Positions 1 through 11,987 are shown, counted from the stretch's first letter. The stretch is 64,000 nucleotides of DNA from Citromicrobium sp. UBA3494 (GCA_002377695.1 DFQH01000001.1:20417-84416), one strand, 5' to 3'. Translations and numbers: made by a program. The notes: generated by a model not told the origin, from the sequence alone.

Positions 1-46
1 ACTCTTAATCAGCGGGTCCTAGGTTCGAACCCTAGTGCGTCCACCA
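1..46 (+). tRNA. tRNA-Lys(CTT), 3' part only; also left attachment site
   Basis: The window opens inside a tRNA. The first bases give an anticodon loop CTCTTAA with anticodon CTT (Lys), then the variable region, the T arm (GGTTCGAACC core) and an encoded CCA ending at 46. The 5' half lies outside the window. The 3' anticodon-stem strand TCAGC would need GCTGA upstream, which cannot be checked here. The same 46 bases recur at 17613-17658, so this is also the left boundary (attL) of the island: the element entered at the tRNA 3' end and left a functional-looking 3' end at this side. Confidence 0.85.
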
Positions 47-93
47 ATCTTTTCAATGACTTAGCGGCAATTCGCTCGGACCGAGAATTGGGC

Positions 94-116
94 TAGCAAC
101 CACATAGCAACCACCG
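94..116 (+). repeat. Left copy of 23-bp integrase arm-like repeat
   Basis: The 23 bases starting TAGCAACCACATAGCAACCA and ending CCG occur here, about 48 bp inside the left attachment site, and again at 17462-17484, about 128 bp inside the right one. Each copy itself contains a tandem TAGCAACCAC unit spaced 11 bp apart. Matched short direct repeats flanking att cores near the int gene are what arm-type integrase or excisionase binding sites look like. The role is inferred. Confidence 0.55.
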
Positions 117-212
117 ATCGACGTACCAAAGGGTAATCCACGGCAGTGGAAAGGATGCTGCAGGAGCTGCACTGTCATTGCGGGTCCGGTTGGAAAAAGC
201 AGGACACCATTC

Positions 213-542
213 ATGCAAATGGACAACCTTCCCAGGTTGCTTGAAACCATTGAGGCGCTGGTTAGCACTTATCAGTCGGCGCGGCCCCGTGAGCAAAAAA
301 TGCGCGCGGGCATTACCAAGGCCGAGGTCGAGGAGATTCTGGAGTTCGGCGTTTATCCGCCGGATGGTCCTTCATCGATCCAGCGCCGGGCGCTTTTTGC
401 GATTGGTGAAACGTTAGGCGCGATTGGCGGCTTCAAACTGATGAAGCAAGTTTATGATGCCTACGAAGAGAAGTACGGACATCGCCATGCTGCCACGCTC
501 AGTGCCCGGTGGGATACCGCCGCTGGCGTTTGGTACGACTGA
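213..542 (+). CDS. Small protein of unknown function (island)
   Basis: A 109-residue soluble protein I do not recognise. Two ATGs lie two codons apart (213 and 219), with only a weak purine-rich stretch upstream, so the start is uncertain. The sequence is helix-rich with a charged N-terminal third and a C-terminus rich in Trp/Tyr; there is no signal peptide or membrane segment. It is the first gene inside the left end of the island, and the IS element is inserted about 75 bp after its stop codon. No function is proposed. Confidence 0.6.
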   Translation: MQMDNLPRLLETIEALVSTYQSARPREQKMRAGITKAEVEEILEFGVYPPDGPSSIQRRALFAIGETLGAIGGFKLMKQVYDAYEEKYGHRHAATLSARWDTAAGVWYD

Positions 543-618
543 TCTTCAGGCTACGCCGCTGCCGAACGTCGTTTTTCGAAAATGTGGCCTTTGCACACTT
601 TTGCCCCTTTAGCGGGGG

Positions 619-660
619 TGACGTGACCCCCAGCTTTCCTCCAGCTGGGATTAGAGCCGG
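619..660. repeat. Left terminal inverted repeat of the IS3-family element
   Basis: It begins with TGACGTGACCCCC and pairs imperfectly with 1845-1888, with a one-base length difference after base 13. The orfB stop codon at 651 lies inside it. Confidence 0.8.
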
Positions 661-1505
661 GCGGCTTTGTTGCGCATGAGCGCGGTTGAAGCAATGGGCT
701 GCGTAGCGGAGCCCGCAGGGCGTAGCGAAGCAGGCCATTGCTTATCCAGTTCGGCGGCGAACGCCGCCGGGGTTGCGTAGCCAAGGGCCGAGTGCGGCCT
801 CTCGCGGTTGTAATCCTCGACCCAGGCCGCGATCTCGACACGGGCATGAGCAAGACTGAGGAACAGCGTCTCGTTCAGCAGCTCATCGCGCATGCGACCA
901 TTGAAGCTCTCGCAGAAGCCGTTTTGCATCGGCTTGCCTGGCGCGATGTAATGCCACTCCACGCCGATCTCACCGCACCATGCCAGCACGGCATTGCTGG
1001 TGAGCTCGGTTCCGTTGTCGCTGACGATCATGCCGGGCTTGCCACGCCGTTCGATCAGTGCGGTCAGCTCGCGAACGACACGGCGACCAGAGATCGACGT
1101 GTCCGGCACCGCTGCCAGGCACTCCCGGGTCACGTCATCGACCACGTTGAGCACCCGGAACCGCCTGCCTGAGGCCATCTGGTCGTGCACGAAGTCCAGG
1201 CTCCAGCGCTGGTTCGGCAAGGCGAGCACCGGAGCAGGTGCTCTTGTGCCGACAGCACGCCTGCGGTTGCGTCGTCGTCTGACCGCGAGCCCTTCCTCCT
1301 TGTAGAGCCTCTGTGTCTTCTTCCGGTTGATCATGATCCCCTCCCGGCGCAGCAGGATATGTAGACGGCGATAGCCGAACCGGCGACGCTGGTTGGCCAG
1401 CTCGCGCAGCTTCTCGCGAAGGCAGGCATCATCGTCCCGCGTGGACCGGTAACGCACGCTCCTGCGATCGGCATTGATGACACGGCACGCCCGCCGCTCG
1501 CTCAT
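651..1505 (-). CDS. IS3-family transposase OrfB (DDE catalytic domain)
   Basis: The catalytic half of the transposase: an HTH_21-like N-terminus followed by an rve integrase core. The DDE residues are visible as LDFVHD (first Asp), SDNGTE (second Asp) and [10 protein letters not shown] (Glu), with the usual ERPHSALGY tail. The first ATG in frame is at 1505, but open sequence with typical family residues (VAHLQECHG) continues upstream to the frameshift site at 1562-1568. The functional transposase is therefore most likely the OrfAB fusion spanning 651-1822. The sequence looks intact, with no internal stop or frameshift. Confidence 0.92.
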   Translation of the reverse strand: MSERRACRVINADRRSVRYRSTRDDDACLREKLRELANQRRRFGYRRLHILLRREGIMINRKKTQRLYKEEGLAVRRRRNRRRAVGTRAPAPVLALPNQRWSLDFVHDQMASGRRFRVLNVVDDVTRECLAAVPDTSISGRRVVRELTALIERRGKPGMIVSDNGTELTSNAVLAWCGEIGVEWHYIAPGKPMQNGFCESFNGRMRDELLNETLFLSLAHARVEIAAWVEDYNRERPHSALGYATPAAFAAELDKQWPASLRPAGSATQPIASTALMRNKAARL

Positions 1506-1555
1506 CCCGTGGCACTCCTGGAGATGAGCAACAGCTTCCCGCTTTACGGCGGGCG

Positions 1556-1822
1556 TCAGAACTTTTTTGCCAGAAGATCCTTCAAGGCAGCCTGGTCGAG
1601 CATCGCATCGGCCAGCAACCGCTTCAGCTTCGCGTTCTCGCCCTCGAGCGCTCGCAAGCGACGAGCCTCGGAAACCTCCAGCCCGCCATACTTCGACTTC
1701 CAGTTGTAGATCGTCGCTTCAGACACCCCGTGTCGCCGGGCCAGGTCAGCAGTCTTCGCTCCCGCCTCCGCCTCCTTCAGCACGCCGATGATCTGCTCTT
1801 CGGTAAACCTCGTTCTCTTCAT
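1556..1822 (-). CDS. IS3-family transposase OrfA (HTH DNA-binding part)
   Basis: An 88-residue protein with the N-terminus typical of the IS407 group ([19 protein letters not shown]), an HTH ([19 protein letters not shown]) and a leucine-rich coiled coil ([20 protein letters not shown]) for multimerisation. It ends LAKKF directly after an A-AAA-AAG slippery heptamer; -1 slippage there continues in the orfB frame as [15 protein letters not shown]. OrfA alone normally binds the terminal repeats and regulates transposition. Confidence 0.92.
   Translation of the reverse strand: MKRTRFTEEQIIGVLKEAEAGAKTADLARRHGVSEATIYNWKSKYGGLEVSEARRLRALEGENAKLKRLLADAMLDQAALKDLLAKKF
1562..1568 (-). promoter_or_regulatory. 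Programmed -1 frameshift site A-AAA-AAG
   Basis: On the minus strand the orfA frame reads gca-aaa-aag-ttc-tga. The heptamer AAAAAAG is a canonical -1 slippery sequence, and the -1 frame is open from it into orfB, giving the OrfAB transposase. No downstream stem was modelled. Confidence 0.85.
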
Positions 1823-1844
1823 CTCGTCCGTCCTTCTCGTGGGG

Positions 1845-1888
1845 CCGGACTCTAATCGAGACTGGAGGAAAATCAGGGGGTCACGTCA
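1845..1888. repeat. Right terminal inverted repeat of the IS3-family element
   Basis: Read on the minus strand it begins TGACGTGACCCCC, identical to the left end for 13 bases, then diverges partly. It lies just upstream of orfA and probably contains or abuts the transposase promoter. Confidence 0.8.
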
Positions 1889-1978
1889 GGGGCGCTTGGG
1901 GCTCAACTCGCATAACGCCCTGATCTATGGACGCCTTGGCTGTTTCATTGCTACCGCGGCAACCCAGTGGAGGGGTCA

Positions 1979-3555
<1,577 letters not shown>

Positions 3556-3556
<1 letters not shown>

Positions 3557-4782
3557 TGAAGCGAAATGCGCTGAGCGACGTGGCGGCAATCCAGCAGGGC
3601 AAGTATTTAGCGAAAGATGCCATGGCGCCGGAGCGCACCAGTGAATGTCCGATACCCGTTCATGGTGCAAATGGCATAATCGGTTGGACCGCTGAGCCGA
3701 TGTATGAGCACGGCGTTCCGCTCGTAACCTGCCGCGGCTCGAATTGCGGAATGGTGCTTTGGGCAGAAGGCCCTCTCTGGGTTTCAAACAATGCGATGGC
3801 GATCCTGCCGAAAAATGGCCTGCGCCGTTTTATGTATTACCGACTTTTGAGCTCTCCCCCATATGATGTCGTCAGTGGGTCAGCCCAGCCGCAGATAACG
3901 AGAACTGCTCTCGAACCGCGTGAATACGAGTTTCCGAGTGAGGAGGCGCAAGCGCATATCGAAGGCTTGCTTTCCGCCCTCGACGACAAGATCGATCTGA
4001 ACCGGCGGATGAACGAGACGCTGGAGGCGCAGGCGCGGGCGCTGTTCCGCGACTGGTTTGTCGACTTCGGCCCGGTGAAGGCCAAGATGGCCGGGGACAC
4101 CCCCTACCTCGCGCCGGATCTCTGGTCCCTCTTCCCCAACCGCCTAGACGATGACGGCGTGCCGGAGGAATGGGCCTATTCGACAATTGGGACTGAAGTG
4201 GACGCGGTGGGCGGTTCGACCCCGAGCACGAAGAACGCTGAGTTTTGGGATGGTGACATCGCGTGGACAACACCGAAAGACCTATCGGGCTTGAACTCAC
4301 CCATTCTGCTAGACACGTCCCGCAGCATCACATCCGCCGGCCTGGCCAAGATCAGTTCTGGCCTGCTGCCGGAAGGGACAGTCCTACTGTCGTCGCGCGC
4401 ACCTGTTGGATATCTGGCTATTACCCAGATCCCGCTGGCGGTGAACCAAGGCTACATCGCGATGCGCTGCGATGGCCGAATCTCCAACTACTTCGTCTTC
4501 CTATGGGCGAAGGAGAATATGGATTTGATCCTTCAAAACGCGAACGGCTCGACATTTCAGGAAATCAGCAAGAAGAACTTCCGTCCCTTGCCGGTTATCG
4601 TCGCCGAGCAGCCCATACACCGACAGTTCGACAACATGGTGAAGCCGCTCTTCGAGAAGATTGTCGCGAATGAACTCGAGAGCCGCACTCTAGCCCAGAC
4701 CCGCGACCTGCTTTTGCCAAAGCTGATGTCCGGCGAAATCCGCGTCGGCGATGTGTCGAGCGTAGAGCTTTCCGCTGCATGA
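3556..4782 (+). CDS. hsdS: Type I restriction-modification system specificity subunit HsdS
   Basis: The DNA recognition subunit, 408 residues from the ATG whose first base is the last base of the hsdM stop. Two target-recognition domains are visible (about 1-135 and 200-350). They are separated by the central conserved helical repeat (ALDDKIDLNRRMNETLEAQA, then LFRDWFVDFGPVKAK) and closed by a matching C-terminal helix (LAQTRDLLLPKLMSGEI). The two domains differ, implying a bipartite asymmetric target that cannot be predicted by eye. Both domains are full length, so specificity should be intact. Confidence 0.95.
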
Positions 4783-5171
4783 GCGACGATCTGGACTCGG
4801 CACTTTGGAAAGCGGCGTGGCGGTTCTCCGATACCCGGATCCAGTCGCTCGCGCGCAAGGTGATCCACGCCATGCAGCGTATGGCAGCAAGCGGAATTTT
4901 CGGTGACGATTACCGGTCTAAGTCCGTATGGGATGAGTATTGCCACGAGGCGCAGGAAGGCCCGCATCCGATGTTGGAAGCGGCATTCGACCAAACCGTC
5001 GATCCGATGATAGCATGGCACATCGACCAGCTCGATCAGTCCGAGCGCCAGCTGCTGGAAATTGCGCTTGCCGATGGGGCAGAAGAATGGGGCGACATCG
5101 CAGTGGCCGTCCGTAAATCCTTGCAAGGAATTGCGATTGACCGCGATTTAAGCAAGTTCGAAAATTGTTGA
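4779..5171 (+). CDS. Unknown 130-residue protein inside the type I RM operon
   Basis: ATGA overlap with hsdS shows it is translated with the operon. The protein is acidic and soluble, with no motif I recognise; there are Trp-rich N-terminal helices (SALWKAAWRF) and an acidic C-terminal half. Its position between hsdS and the DUF262 gene suggests an accessory or immunity role in the restriction complex, but nothing in the sequence proves this. Its stop precedes the preferred start of the next gene by about 20 bp. Confidence 0.75.
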   Translation: MSDDLDSALWKAAWRFSDTRIQSLARKVIHAMQRMAASGIFGDDYRSKSVWDEYCHEAQEGPHPMLEAAFDQTVDPMIAWHIDQLDQSERQLLEIALADGAEEWGDIAVAVRKSLQGIAIDRDLSKFENC

Positions 5172-5191
5172 TTACGCAGCAGGGGGTGCGC

Positions 5192-6955
5192 GTGAGTGAA
5201 TTGAAGACCTGTTTCAAGCGCGTCGATTACGACCTTTCGAGCCTGCTGCACTTTATCGACGTTGGCGATATCGGTTTGCCGGATATCCAGCGACCGTTCG
5301 TCTGGAAGAACGCCAAAGTCCGCGACCTGTTCGATTCCATGTATCGAGGCTTCCCGGTGGGCTACCTCCTGTTCTGGGAGAATGCCGTAGAGAGCGGCGC
5401 AAAGCAGATCGGGTTCGATGAAAAGCAGCGCGATGTGCCCGCTCGCCTGATCGTTGACGGACAGCAGAGGCTCACTTCACTCTATGCCGTATTCCGCGGC
5501 CAAAAGGTGCTCGACGAGAATTACGCTTACCGCCAGATCGAAATCGCTTTCCGCCCTAGCGATGGGAAATTCGAAGTGGCGGATGCTGCCATTCGGCGCG
5601 ATCCGGAATGGATCCCCAACATCTCGCAATTATGGTCTTCGGGTGCGTCGAGCCGCAAGCTGGTCAATGGTTTCATCGACAAGCTGGGCCAGAAGGTGGA
5701 ATTGAGCGAGGCCGAGGAAGAGCACATCGCTCATAACCTCGATCGCCTTTTCGACCTGCAGAAATATCCGTTCACGGCGCTGGAAATCGCGCAATCGGTT
5801 GAGGAAGAGCAGGTTGCCGACATCTTCGTTCGGATCAACAGCGAGGGGGCGAAGCTGAACCAAGCTGACTTCATCCTTACCTTGCTGTCGGTGTTTTGGG
5901 AGAAGGGCCGCACCGATCTCGCACAGTTCTGCAGGGCGGCACGGGTCCCGGCGAAGGGTTCGGACACGTCCCCGTTCAACCATTTTCTCGAGCCCGATCC
6001 CGACCAGTTGCTGCGCGTCGCAGTGGCGCTGGCCTTCAACCGTGGCCGTCTGAAAAGCGTGTATCAGGTGCTACGGGGCAAGGACCCGGACACTGGCGAA
6101 TACGATCCCCAGCGACGGCAGGATCAATTCGATACCTTGGCCGAGGCGCAGGAACACGTCCTCAACCTCAACAACTGGCACCAATATTTCAAAGCGTTGG
6201 TGGGCGCGGGCTTCCGCAGCGGCGAACTCGTTTCGTCCACCAATGCGCTGCTGTTTGGCTATGCCTTCTACCTGATCGGCAAGGTTCGCTTCGGTCTGGC
6301 CGAACATCAATTACAGCGGGCAATCGGTCGCTGGTTCTTCTTCGCTTCCCTAACCGGTCGCTACACCAGTTCGCCCGAAACCGTGATGGATGGCGATCTC
6401 GCCCGCATACGCGAAATCGATACCGGCGAAGCCTTCCTTTCGTGGCTCGACGGAGAGATCACCAGCGAGCTGACCAACGACTTCTGGCAGATCACCCTGC
6501 CATCGCAGTTTGACAGTTCGTCTGCCCGCAATCCGCAGCTGTTCGCGTTCTTCGCTGCACAGAACCGGCTGGGCGCACCAGTGCTGTTTTCGCACAAGAC
6601 CGTTTCCGATATGCTGGACCCGACCATCAAGACGACGAAGAAGGCGCTGGAGCGGCACCATCTGTTCCCCAAAGCCTGGCTTGAGGCGCAAGGAGTAAGC
6701 GACCAGCGGATGCGCAACCAGATGGCGAATTACGCTCTGGTGGAATGGCCGGACAATATCGACATCAGCGCCAAGGCACCGCAGGACTATATGCCGCAGA
6801 TCAGGGTTCGCTTTTCCGATGAGGACTGGGCCGAAATGCATCGGTCACACGGCTTGCCGATGGAATGGGAAGCGATGTCTTACGACCAGTTCCTTGAGCA
6901 ACGACGTGATCTTATGGCGGGTGTGGTGCGCCGCGGCTTCGAAAAGCTCGCCTAG
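5192..6955 (+). CDS. DUF262 / HNH (DUF1524-like) protein, GmrSD type, in type I RM operon
   Basis: The N-terminal DUF262 (ParB-like) domain carries the signatures DIQRPFVW and [11 protein letters not shown] (near residue 89). The region around residues 195-230 ([16 protein letters not shown]) is also typical of the family. The C-terminus has an HNH-like motif, [13 protein letters not shown] (near 485), followed by [11 protein letters not shown], the DUF1524-type nuclease pattern. Fused DUF262-DUF1524 proteins are type IV restriction enzymes (GmrSD) that cut modified DNA using NTP hydrolysis. I prefer the GTG at 5192 because AGGGGG lies 5 bp upstream. The stop overlaps the hsdR start by one base, so it is co-translated with the type I system. 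Confidence 0.85.
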   Translation: MSELKTCFKRVDYDLSSLLHFIDVGDIGLPDIQRPFVWKNAKVRDLFDSMYRGFPVGYLLFWENAVESGAKQIGFDEKQRDVPARLIVDGQQRLTSLYAVFRGQKVLDENYAYRQIEIAFRPSDGKFEVADAAIRRDPEWIPNISQLWSSGASSRKLVNGFIDKLGQKVELSEAEEEHIAHNLDRLFDLQKYPFTALEIAQSVEEEQVADIFVRINSEGAKLNQADFILTLLSVFWEKGRTDLAQFCRAARVPAKGSDTSPFNHFLEPDPDQLLRVAVALAFNRGRLKSVYQVLRGKDPDTGEYDPQRRQDQFDTLAEAQEHVLNLNNWHQYFKALVGAGFRSGELVSSTNALLFGYAFYLIGKVRFGLAEHQLQRAIGRWFFFASLTGRYTSSPETVMDGDLARIREIDTGEAFLSWLDGEITSELTNDFWQITLPSQFDSSSARNPQLFAFFAAQNRLGAPVLFSHKTVSDMLDPTIKTTKKALERHHLFPKAWLEAQGVSDQRMRNQMANYALVEWPDNIDISAKAPQDYMPQIRVRFSDEDWAEMHRSHGLPMEWEAMSYDQFLEQRRDLMAGVVRRGFEKLA

Positions 6956-9900
6956 TGGGAAAGTTCGCCGAAGATCACGTCGAGGAAGCGGCGCTTGAAT
7001 GGCTCGAAGAACTGGGCTGGACGATCGCGCACGGACCTAATGTGTCTCCGGACAGCCCGCAGCCTTTGCGCGCTGCCTATCAAGATGTCGTCTTGCTCGA
7101 CCGTCTGGGCGAAGCAGTTCAGCGGCTGAACCCGGCAATCCCTGCTGATACGCGCGAAGAGGCCATTCGCCGAGTTCTAGCGAGCGAGACACCATCGTTG
7201 GTGGAGGAGAACCGGCGGCTTCATCAATACCTGGTCGAGGGCGTGCCCGTCGAATTTTACGATGACGGCAATATGCGCGGAGACCGGGTTCGCCTGATCG
7301 ATTTTGGCGGTAGCGGCGGGTTCGACCATAATGACTGGCTCGCGGTGAACCAGTTCACGGTCATTGAGCAGGGACACAATCGCCGTCCGGATGTGGTGCT
7401 GTTCGTCAACGGCGTGCCGCTCGGCGTGCTCGAGCTGAAAAACCCAGGCGATGAGAACGCGACCCTATCCGGCGCCTTCAACCAGCTCCAGACTTACAAG
7501 GCGCAAATACCCTCGCTGTTTCGAACCAATGCTGTGCTGGTCACCTCTGACGGCATAAAGGCGCGTTCTGGTTCGCTCACTGCAGATGAAGAGCGCTTTA
7601 TGCCTTGGCGTTCGGTCGACGGCGAAACGATTGCGCCGACCACCGATCCCCAGCTCGAAACCCTGATCAAAGGCGTGTTCGATCGCAGCAACCTGCTTCG
7701 CCTGCTGCGCGATTTCACGGTTTTCGGTGACACAGGCAACGGTATCGTAAAGATCGTGGCCGCCTATCACCAGTTCTTCGCGGCCCAGAACGCACTGGCG
7801 GCAACCTTGCGTGCGCTGCCTTACGCGACTGACCGCAGTGGTAATTTCCTGCATGAGAGCCCGCTTAGATACGGCCTTCCTAGCCAGGCAGAACAGGAAC
7901 CGGGCGACAAGAAGATCGGGGTGATCTGGCACACCCAGGGATCGGGCAAGAGCCTGTTGATGGCATTCTACGCGGGTCTGCTCGTTCGCGATCCTGCGTT
8001 GGAAAACCCCACCATTGTCGTCATCACGGACCGCAACGACCTAGACGATCAGCTGTTCGGCACCTTCTCCATGTGCAACGATCTCATCCGCCAGAAGCCA
8101 GTTCAGGCTGACAGTCGCGATGATTTGCGCACTCAGCTTGACCGAGCGGCAGGCGGCGTCATTTTCACGACGATCCAGAAGTTCGCGGCGGTCGATGGCG
8201 AGGACGAACTCGCGCCTGTGAGTGAGCGGCAGAATATCATTGTGATGGCGGACGAAGCGCACCGATCACAATACGGCTTCCGCGCGCGCATCGACACCAA
8301 GACTGGCAAACGCGCTTATGGCCACGCAAAGTATCTGCGCGATGCCCTTCCGAACGCGTCCTTCGTTGGTTTCACCGGAACGCCGATCGAGAAGGACGAT
8401 GTAAACACGCCAGCGGTGTTTGGCGACTACGTCGATATTTACGATATCAGCCGCGCTGTAGAAGACGGTGCCACGGTTCCGATCTATTACGAAAGTCGTT
8501 TGGCGCGCATCGAATTGCCGGAAGATCAGGTGCCGCTAATCGATGCCGAGGTGGAGGAACTCACCGAGGATGAAGCTGCTACCGACCAAGAAAAGCTGAA
8601 GGCCCGATGGGCGGCAGTCGAGAGACTGGTGGGATCAAAGGCGAGATTGCAGCTTGTTGCTGCCGACCTTGTCGATCATCTTGAACGGCGGCTCGAAGCC
8701 TTGGATGGCAAGGCAATGGCGGTATGCATGAGCCGCCGTATTTGCGTGGCCCTCTATGATGCAATCGTCGCCCTCCGACCGGAATGGCATTCGGATGATG
8801 TATCGAAAGGTGCCGTAAAAGTTGTCATGACCGGCAGCGCATCTGATCCGCAGGAATGGCAACCACACATAGGTGGTAAAGCGCGCCGAGATGAGCTGGC
8901 AAAGCGAGTAAAGGATCCTACCGACCCCCTAAAGCTTGTGCTTGTGCGGGATATGTGGCTGACCGGCTTCGATGCTCCGTCGATGCATACTATGTATATA
9001 GACAAGCCGATGCGAGGCCATGGTCTGATGCAAGCAATCGCCCGTGTGAATCGCGTTTTCCGCGATAAAGAAGCGGGGCTCGTTGTCGACTACATCGGCA
9101 TCGCTCAAAACCTGAAGGCGGCACTTGGCATCTATTCGCCATCCGATCGTGAAAAAACGGGTGTCGACGAGAAGCTGGCGATCCGCGTCATGCTCGAACG
9201 GTTCGAAATCGTCGGTGCCATGTTCCATGGCTTTGATTGCGGACCGGGTATGCATGGAACTCCAAGCCAACGGTTAAAATGCCTAGCTGAGGCGTTGGAG
9301 TGGATCTTGGCTCGCCAGCATGCGGCGGCACAGAAAGAAACGACTGACGAAGCGAGGAAGGCCGCGCATCGCCGCTTTCCGGATGCGGTCTTGGCGCTAA
9401 ACAAGGCATTTGCATTGGCGTCCGCAAGCGATGAGGCCAAAGCGATCCGTGACGAGGTCGCTTTCTATCAGACTGTGCGGGTCGCACTGGTCAAAAGCAG
9501 CGGGATTACCAAATCCAAAAAGGACCGCGAGCTGGCAGTTCAGCAATTGATCGACAGGGCTGTCGTCTCCACGGAGATTGTCGATATCCTCCAAGCGGCT
9601 GGTATGGCTTCGCCGGACATCTCGATACTGTCCGATGAATTTCTAGCCGAAATGCGCGATAGCGAGCGGCCCAATCTGGCCCTTGAAGCCCTTAAAAAGC
9701 TGCTGGCCGATAAGATACGGTCCAGGTCGCAAACCCACGCTGTCGAAAGCCGGAAATACTCCGAACGGCTGACGGCTGCCATCGCACGCTATCACACGAA
9801 TGCGGTCAGCACCGTCGAGGTGCTGCAGACGCTTATCGAACTCGCAAAAGAAATACGCGAGAAACTGGCGCGAGGCGATGACGAGGGGCTCACAGATGAG

Positions 9901-10167
9901 GAGATCGCTTTCTACGAAGCCCTAGCGGACAACGATAGCGCGGTCGATATCATGGGCAACGACAGCCTCAAGATCATCGCCGCTGAACTTGTAGAAAATC
10001 TTAAGGCCAACGCAAGCGTAGATTGGGCGCATCGAGAAACCGCTCGAGCTCGCATGCGAGTTTTGGTGAAGCGCATACTCCGCAAATATGGCTATCCACC
10101 AGACTTGCAGGACGCTGCGGTGCAGACTGTCATTCAGCAAGCGGAGCTCTTAGCGGCAAGCTGGTGA
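6955..10167 (+). CDS. hsdR: Type I restriction enzyme subunit HsdR
   Basis: The motor-nuclease subunit, 1070 residues from a GTG that shares its G with the upstream stop. The N-terminal PD-(D/E)xK nuclease region has [10 protein letters not shown] followed by LELKN (near 160). The SF2 translocase has Walker A TQGSGKS (near 328), DEAH (near 433) and TGTPI; the second RecA domain carries TGFDAP and QAIARVNR. The C-terminal helical part contacts the methylase core. Length and motifs are complete, so restriction should be functional when assembled with HsdM2HsdS. It ends the five-gene operon. Confidence 0.96.
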   Translation: MGKFAEDHVEEAALEWLEELGWTIAHGPNVSPDSPQPLRAAYQDVVLLDRLGEAVQRLNPAIPADTREEAIRRVLASETPSLVEENRRLHQYLVEGVPVEFYDDGNMRGDRVRLIDFGGSGGFDHNDWLAVNQFTVIEQGHNRRPDVVLFVNGVPLGVLELKNPGDENATLSGAFNQLQTYKAQIPSLFRTNAVLVTSDGIKARSGSLTADEERFMPWRSVDGETIAPTTDPQLETLIKGVFDRSNLLRLLRDFTVFGDTGNGIVKIVAAYHQFFAAQNALAATLRALPYATDRSGNFLHESPLRYGLPSQAEQEPGDKKIGVIWHTQGSGKSLLMAFYAGLLVRDPALENPTIVVITDRNDLDDQLFGTFSMCNDLIRQKPVQADSRDDLRTQLDRAAGGVIFTTIQKFAAVDGEDELAPVSERQNIIVMADEAHRSQYGFRARIDTKTGKRAYGHAKYLRDALPNASFVGFTGTPIEKDDVNTPAVFGDYVDIYDISRAVEDGATVPIYYESRLARIELPEDQVPLIDAEVEELTEDEAATDQEKLKARWAAVERLVGSKARLQLVAADLVDHLERRLEALDGKAMAVCMSRRICVALYDAIVALRPEWHSDDVSKGAVKVVMTGSASDPQEWQPHIGGKARRDELAKRVKDPTDPLKLVLVRDMWLTGFDAPSMHTMYIDKPMRGHGLMQAIARVNRVFRDKEAGLVVDYIGIAQNLKAALGIYSPSDREKTGVDEKLAIRVMLERFEIVGAMFHGFDCGPGMHGTPSQRLKCLAEALEWILARQHAAAQKETTDEARKAAHRRFPDAVLALNKAFALASASDEAKAIRDEVAFYQTVRVALVKSSGITKSKKDRELAVQQLIDRAVVSTEIVDILQAAGMASPDISILSDEFLAEMRDSERPNLALEALKKLLADKIRSRSQTHAVESRKYSERLTAAIARYHTNAVSTVEVLQTLIELAKEIREKLARGDDEGLTDEEIAFYEALADNDSAVDIMGNDSLKIIAAELVENLKANASVDWAHRETARARMRVLVKRILRKYGYPPDLQDAAVQTVIQQAELLAASW

Positions 10168-10224
10168 ACGATAGAAAAGCTCGTCCGCTCGATAACTTGT
10201 TTAGGCTAATGCTCGCCTCGTCAA

Positions 10225-10584
10225 TCAATACTCACTCGCGAGCATCACCGTTAATATCCGCTTTGTGACTTCGGGGTCCGCGGGATCATCCGAGCCAAAC
10301 TCCAGGCTCGCATCGTAGTAATCAACCTTCCATAGTAGGTCGGCGCCGCAATGCTCGAGATCACCAAAATCTCGCTCACCATGCGGATCATTGTCTGCAT
10401 CAAATGCGTCGTAATCTGCCAGGGCGGCCAACAATTTCTCCGGCACAAACCCGGGCAGTGTCCTGACGCCTAGTGTGATCGTAAGTACTCCGCCCCGCCC
10501 TCGCTTTCTGAGCGCGTCATTCAGCCTGGCAATGACCTCAGCGCGTGGTAGCGTGGCGCACGCCTCCTTCCGTTCGGTAATCAT
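10225..10584 (-). CDS. DUF3768 domain-containing protein
   Basis: A 119-residue protein from the ATG at 10584, which has AAGGAG upstream; the longer reading frame to 10722 lacks such a site. The DUF3768 pattern is clear: RLNDALRKRGRGGVLTIT, then GVRTLPGF, then YDAFDADNDPHGERDFG, LLWKVDYYD and a VMLASEY end. The family is common on alphaproteobacterial plasmids and integrative elements and has no proven function. It reads leftward and converges on hsdR. Confidence 0.9.
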   Translation of the reverse strand: MITERKEACATLPRAEVIARLNDALRKRGRGGVLTITLGVRTLPGFVPEKLLAALADYDAFDADNDPHGERDFGDLEHCGADLLWKVDYYDASLEFGSDDPADPEVTKRILTVMLASEY

Positions 10585-10655
10585 CCTCCGCTCCTTCTCT
10601 ATGTTTGCAAATATGCGGGGTGTCGGTGCCCTCCGAGCCCAATGGTGCGCCTCAG

Positions 10656-11291
10656 CTAGGCGCCCCGCCCTTGCTCCTTCCGGACGGCAAGGAACTCCTT
10701 TGGCCGGTAAGCGGCCTTCCACCCGTCTGCCTCGTATTTGGCTGAATCCAGCAGTCCGTCAGCGCATGCGCGCCAAAGCACGGTGTCGATCGTCGCCACC
10801 CGGTAGCCCGTCTGTCGGGCTAAGCGTTCACACAGCTTTTTGGTGGTCGTGCGGTTTCGACGAGCTAAGCGCTCCATATGAACGTCTGGCTTAGCGTGAT
10901 CACCACCCAGATTCTTAGCTAGGTGCCAGGCAGTAACTGGGCCGATCCATGGTAAGCTACGCAAAAAGGCGATCTGATCATCGGAACCCTGGTACGCAGA
11001 GAACAGCGACTCCCGCGCGGCCCAGATAGCATCAATGGCCTTGTGTTTGCCTTCATGCCCAAACTCTGTTCCTGCGGACCGCCCTGCTTTTAAAGCCACC
11101 ATGCACCGCTCAACGATTGGCACTGCGATCGAATTGCGGAATCCTGAGTTGACGATTACGTAAATGGCTTCCGATGCAAACGCGTCGGCGTCGGCGGGCT
11201 TAGCTATAGTTTCAGCCCAGTCGATAAGCGGGCCATTGCCCGCCCCTCGCAGTATGGCCTCAAGTTGCCTGAATCGCTTGTGTGTGATCAT
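10656..11291 (-). CDS. HhH-GPD DNA glycosylase-like protein
   Basis: 211 residues. A helix-hairpin-helix with the GPD-type loop is visible around 110-140: LPWIGPVTAWHLAKNLGG followed by KPDVHMERLA, where the Asp of PDVHMERL sits where the catalytic Asp of base-excision glycosylases lies. I see no [4Fe-4S] cysteine cluster at the C-terminus. The start ATG overlaps the stop of the upstream recombinase gene (ATGA), so the two are co-translated. The substrate is unknown. In a defence-type island it could remove modified bases from phage DNA or help process recombination intermediates; both are inferences. Confidence 0.7.
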   Translation of the reverse strand: MITHKRFRQLEAILRGAGNGPLIDWAETIAKPADADAFASEAIYVIVNSGFRNSIAVPIVERCMVALKAGRSAGTEFGHEGKHKAIDAIWAARESLFSAYQGSDDQIAFLRSLPWIGPVTAWHLAKNLGGDHAKPDVHMERLARRNRTTTKKLCERLARQTGYRVATIDTVLWRACADGLLDSAKYEADGWKAAYRPKEFLAVRKEQGRGA

Positions 11292-11866
11292 AGCATGCGC
11301 ACCACCCTCCGCTGCGCATCCCTATCGCCCTCAATGTAGGCCTCAGTGGTCGTGAGTGCACTATGTCCCGCCAACTCTTGCACGTCTCTCAGGCATCCGC
11401 CGGCGTGTGCCACCATCCTGGCTGTTCGGGTAATGAAGGTCCGACGCCCAGAGTGGGAAGAACAGCCGGTCAGACCCGCTTGGGAATAGAGAGCGCCGAA
11501 CCAGTTTACCACGCTCCCAGCGGTCAGGTTACCGCCCTTCTGGGATACCACCACTGGTCCGTGCCGTGGCCTATCAGCCGCCTGTGGAAGGCAGCTGAGA
11601 GCCACCCTTAAACCAGGGTGCATTGGAATGCGCCTCGCCCGCCCATTTTTTGCGATCCTGCTCGATATCGCGATCGAGTCTGCGATCCGGCCGCTGGCCG
11701 TGGTCACCATCGACCAATCTAGTCCAGCTATCTCGCACGCTCGTAGTCCCGCTTTGAAACTCAAGAGGATGATAGCAGCGTCACGCTCAGCCAACCTGCG
11801 TGTGGCCACCAAGGACAGCAAGCGCTGCAGGTCTTCGGCATCAACAATCTTGGCATGACCCTTCAA
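11288..11866 (-). CDS. Short tyrosine recombinase (catalytic domain only)
   Basis: 192 residues, covering just the catalytic domain of a phage-type integrase. The first Arg is in GLRACEIAGLDW, the HxxR box appears as SHSGRRTFIT, followed by GHSALTTTEAYIEGD with the nucleophile Tyr. The usual N-terminal core-binding domain is absent. The start is a TTG at 11866, supported by AGGAG 8 bp upstream; no ATG exists in frame. It is coupled to the downstream glycosylase-like gene. It is distinct from the island integrase at the right end and may act on other sites. Confidence 0.85.
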   Translation of the reverse strand: MKGHAKIVDAEDLQRLLSLVATRRLAERDAAIILLSFKAGLRACEIAGLDWSMVTTASGRIADSIAISSRIAKNGRARRIPMHPGLRVALSCLPQAADRPRHGPVVVSQKGGNLTAGSVVNWFGALYSQAGLTGCSSHSGRRTFITRTARMVAHAGGCLRDVQELAGHSALTTTEAYIEGDRDAQRRVVRML

Positions 11867-11987
11867 CGCGAATGCTCCTGGCTTGGCGGCACCAGCATAC
11901 GCAACTGTAGGTTATATCGCAATATCAAGGTGTTAGAGTGCCCGAACACCGGTATGGCTGCGGGTTGAGCACCCCTTTAGAGATTGG

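Larger units (their letters stand above)
619..1888 (-). mobile_element. Complete IS3-family insertion sequence (IS407-like), about 1270 bp
   Basis: The left end starts TGACGTGACCCCC and the right end, read inward, starts with the same 13 bases; similarity continues imperfectly through CTCCAG and GATTAGAG to about 660 on the left and 1845 on the right. The flanks carry GGGG directly before 619 and directly after 1888, consistent with the 4-bp target duplication usual for the IS407 group, although a G-rich target makes this hard to prove. It encodes orfA and orfB with an intact frameshift site, so it may still be active. It lies about 90 bp upstream of hsdM and is oriented away from it. Confidence 0.9.
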
